In this document: positions 61,829-64,000 of the stretch, in pieces
Layout: every line of letters begins with the position of its first letter
Position numbering within the stretch: the first letter of the stretch is position 1
Position numbers and translations under genes: made by a program
The notes under the pieces: generated by a model
Database searches by the model: none
What the model was told of the DNA's origin: nothing
Seen by the model: the letters and a program-made list of their open reading frames with translations, nothing else
DNA from: an uncultured Acidimicrobiaceae bacterium
GTDB lineage: Bacteria > Actinomycetota > Acidimicrobiia > Spongiisociales > SHLN01
DNA length: 64,000 nucleotides
Assembly: GCA_947259275.1 (NCBI GenBank)
Contig: CAMYMH010000027.1
Span: forward strand, 1 to 64,000
Direction: 5' to 3'

Positions 61829-62892
61829 AGATCGCCATCGCCGCAGCCGGTACCGGCGGCCATGTTTTCCCGGCCCTGGCGGTTGCCGAGGCACTCGAGA
61901 AGCTGGGCACGCCCCGCCAGGACATCGTCTTCTTCGGTGGTGACCGCATCGAGGCAACCGCGGTGCCGGAGGCCGGCTACCAGTTCGTGCAGCTCGACGT
62001 GGGAGGGCTGCTGCCCGCCGTCAGCCTGGAGAACGTGCGGGTGATCGGGAGGACTCTGGCCGCGGCCAGAGTAATTCGCCGCGAGGTAGCTAACCGGAAG
62101 GTGGCCGCCATGCTGGCGATGGGTGGCTACGTGACCGGGGCAGCCGCCGTCGCCGCTCGCCGCGCCCGGGTGCCTCTGTTTCTCCACGAACAGAATGCCC
62201 TCCCCGGCCTGGCCAATCGGCTGGCGGCCCGCCTGGCCCACCGGGTCTTCGTGGCCTTTCCGGCCACCGCCGCCCGGCTGCCGCGCACCGAGGTGGTCGG
62301 AAACCCGCTCCGGTCGACCCTGTTAGCCGATCCGCCTTCTCCGGCTGCAGCCAGATCTCGCTACGGACTCGATCCGTCCCAGCCGGTGGTGGGAATCCTC
62401 GGTGGCAGCCAGGGCGCCGATGCCCTCAACCAGGCAGCCCACCACCTGGTTGGGACCGGCCCGCCCTATCAGGTGCTTCATTTGGCGGGTAGCCAACAGC
62501 ACCAGCCTTGGAGCGAACTGGCGGCCGATGTGCCCGGGTGGGTTGTGGTCCCCTTCGAATCCCAAATGCGCTTTTTCTACGCCGCAGCCGATGCGGTGGT
62601 AGCCCGGGCGGGAGCGCTCACCGTGAGCGAACTGGCAGCCACCGGCACACCTTCCATCCTGGTGCCTTACCCGGGCGCTTCCGGTCATCAAGAGGCGAAC
62701 GCGGCCTATCTGGCCGAGGCCGGAGCAGCCAGTGTTCTCCCGCAACACGATCTGGCCATGCTCGGGCAGGATTTGGCCCGTGCCCTCGAATCCGGTGAGC
62801 ACTCGCGTCGGGCGGCTGCCGCCCTCGCGCTCGGGCGACCCGACGCCGCCGGGCGGGTGGCTGCTGAGGTTCGGGACGCGGCCTGTGACTGA
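61825..62892 (+). CDS. murG: UDP-GlcNAc--undecaprenyl-PP-MurNAc-pentapeptide GlcNAc transferase
   Basis: The 355-residue GT28 enzyme makes lipid II. It has AAGTGGHVFPALAVAEAL near 7-24, MGGYVTGAAAVAA, HEQNALPGLANRL near 117-129, GGSQGADALN near 191-200, and the acceptor region ARAGALTVSELAATG. It overlaps murC by eight bases. Confidence 0.94.
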   Translation: MKIAIAAAGTGGHVFPALAVAEALEKLGTPRQDIVFFGGDRIEATAVPEAGYQFVQLDVGGLLPAVSLENVRVIGRTLAAARVIRREVANRKVAAMLAMGGYVTGAAAVAARRARVPLFLHEQNALPGLANRLAARLAHRVFVAFPATAARLPRTEVVGNPLRSTLLADPPSPAAARSRYGLDPSQPVVGILGGSQGADALNQAAHHLVGTGPPYQVLHLAGSQQHQPWSELAADVPGWVVVPFESQMRFFYAAADAVVARAGALTVSELAATGTPSILVPYPGASGHQEANAAYLAEAGAASVLPQHDLAMLGQDLARALESGEHSRRAAAALALGRPDAAGRVAAEVRDAACD

Positions 62893-64000
62893 GCTGCCCC
62901 ACCACATTCATTTGGTCGGGGTGGGTGGCTCGGGCATGAGCGGTCTCGCCAAGCTCCTCGCCCAGTCGGGTCGTACCGTCAGCGGCTCGGACCTGCGCCC
63001 CAATCCGAGCTTCGCCGAGCTGCGCGACCTCGGCGTCGATGTCTGGGACGGCCACCGCCCGGATGCCATCGGTCGCGCCCAGCTGCTGGTCGCATCCTCA
63101 GCCATCCCCGACAACGACCCGGAGGTGGCCGCCGCCCGCTCGCGGGCAGTCCCGGTGTGGCGACGCCCCGACTTGCTCGATGCCTTGACCAGGGACATGC
63201 CGGCCATCGGCCTGGCCGGAACCCACGGCAAGACGACCAGCACCGGTCTGGCCGTAACCGGGCTCCGGGCCGCCGGTCGGGACCCGAGCTTCCTGGTGGG
63301 GGGGCACATGCTTGGGCTCGGTACCAGTGCCCATCTCGGTGAGCCAGATCTATTTGTGCTTGAAGCCGATGAGGCCTTCGGGACGTTTCAGCGGCTCCAC
63401 CTCCGGGCCCTCCTGGTTACCAACATTGAGGCCGATCACCTCGATCACTACAGCTCATTCGACCGTCTGGTGGAGGCGTTTCACTCGGTCGCCCGGTCGA
63501 CTCGCGGCCCGGTGGTCGCATGTGCCGACGACCAGGGGGCGAAGCAATTGGCGGCCGCGGTCGGTGCGGTCACCTACGGAACGTCGCCAGGCGCTGATTG
63601 GCAGGTTCATGATCTCCAGACGAGCGGGAGCAGGGGGTACTTCACCCTGCGAGGGCACGGGGCCGATGTCGCGGTGGAAGTTCCCCAGCCGGGTAATCAT
63701 GTCGCCCTCAACGCCGCCGGGGTGGTGGCGCTGCTCGGCGAACTCGGTTTCGCCTCCGATGAGATAGCTGCCGGGCTGTCGGGTTTCGCTGGGATCCGGC
63801 GGCGCTTCGAGTCGCGCGGCCGCATCGGCGGCGTGACCGTGATCGACGACTACGCCCATCATCCCACCGAGGTGGCCGCTACCGTGGCGGCGGCACGCGC
63901 CCAGCACGAGGGCCGGGTAGTCGCCGCCTTTCAACCCCACCGGTACAGCCGAACCGAGGAGCTCTGGGAGGCCTTCGGCCCCGCCCTGGCGGGTGCCGAC
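62885..64000 (+). CDS. murC: UDP-MurNAc--L-alanine ligase (partial, runs off the window)
   Basis: The first 372 residues are in the window. They include HLVGVGGSGMSGLAKLL (about 9-25), the P-loop LAGTHGKTTSTGL near 110-122, EADHLDHYSSFDRL and DDYAHHPTEVAAT near 320-332, all typical of MurC. The GTG start sits in the murG stop region. The dcw cluster continues beyond the window. Confidence 0.94.
   Translation, partial: MTELPHHIHLVGVGGSGMSGLAKLLAQSGRTVSGSDLRPNPSFAELRDLGVDVWDGHRPDAIGRAQLLVASSAIPDNDPEVAAARSRAVPVWRRPDLLDALTRDMPAIGLAGTHGKTTSTGLAVTGLRAAGRDPSFLVGGHMLGLGTSAHLGEPDLFVLEADEAFGTFQRLHLRALLVTNIEADHLDHYSSFDRLVEAFHSVARSTRGPVVACADDQGAKQLAAAVGAVTYGTSPGADWQVHDLQTSGSRGYFTLRGHGADVAVEVPQPGNHVALNAAGVVALLGELGFASDEIAAGLSGFAGIRRRFESRGRIGGVTVIDDYAHHPTEVAATVAAARAQHEGRVVAAFQPHRYSRTEELWEAFGPALAGAD

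Overview
The window is a GC-rich chromosomal segment of an actinobacterium. Support comes from the dcw cluster order starting with mraZ, the DUF3040 gene beside dinB, a MoxR/DUF58/TgpA cluster, a sat-cysC fusion, many GTG/TTG starts and many apparently leaderless promoters. I lean towards an Acidimicrobiia-like lineage, but that is inference; no rRNA or tRNA gene is visible to settle it.

Region 1 (1-16.2 kb) is core metabolism. It holds the tail of a surface protein, a Rossmann/SAF oxidoreductase, a sulfate-assimilation pair (sat-cysC fusion plus an SLC13-type permease), fxsA, leuB, leuA, and ilvB-ilvN behind a clear attenuator with the leader peptide MHSLTGILVLS. A PIN/NYN RNase-like gene, class II aldolase, a DUF402 gene, an EamA exporter and a type-3 prolyl-tRNA synthetase follow. 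ilvC is not in the window.

Region 2 (16.2-19.2 kb) is an eroded accessory patch: a cupin gene between two ~78-bp direct repeats, an N-terminally short membrane gene, a frameshifted DUF4242-like remnant, a tandem ABM-like protein, and a small membrane ORF with no start codon.

Region 3 (19.2-32.5 kb) holds ilvD, queG, an ArsA-ATPase cluster with small coupled genes, an acyl-CoA synthetase, a PLP aminotransferase, an orphan TadE/TadG pair and a glucan phosphorylase. Region 4 (32.5-41.3 kb) is the fatty-acid synthesis operon fabD-fabH-fabG-acpP-fabF, a histidine phosphatase, membrane proteins, a 28-bp palindromic tandem repeat, dinB, DUF3040 and a MerR regulator.

Region 5 (41.3-51.8 kb) holds TgpA/DUF58/MoxR, two coupled unknown genes, a cluster of structured repeats, a resolvase-like protein without the catalytic serine, an HNH nuclease, a universal stress protein, an SDR and a methyltransferase. 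Region 6 (51.8-64 kb) is the dcw operon mraZ-rsmH-ftsL-ftsI-murE-murF-mraY-murD-ftsW-murG-murC, with most junctions overlapping by 1-11 bases. It has a four-repeat MraZ operator on its promoter and an odd rsmH 5' end carrying an 18-bp inverted repeat.

Most of the window is ordinary core genome. The most unusual signals are a repeated element with a compensatory-changing hairpin plus a conserved core (five copies), a family of GAA-triloop hairpins placed 3' of genes, the rsmH start, and a pervasive TANNNT-N6..9-start leaderless promoter layout.
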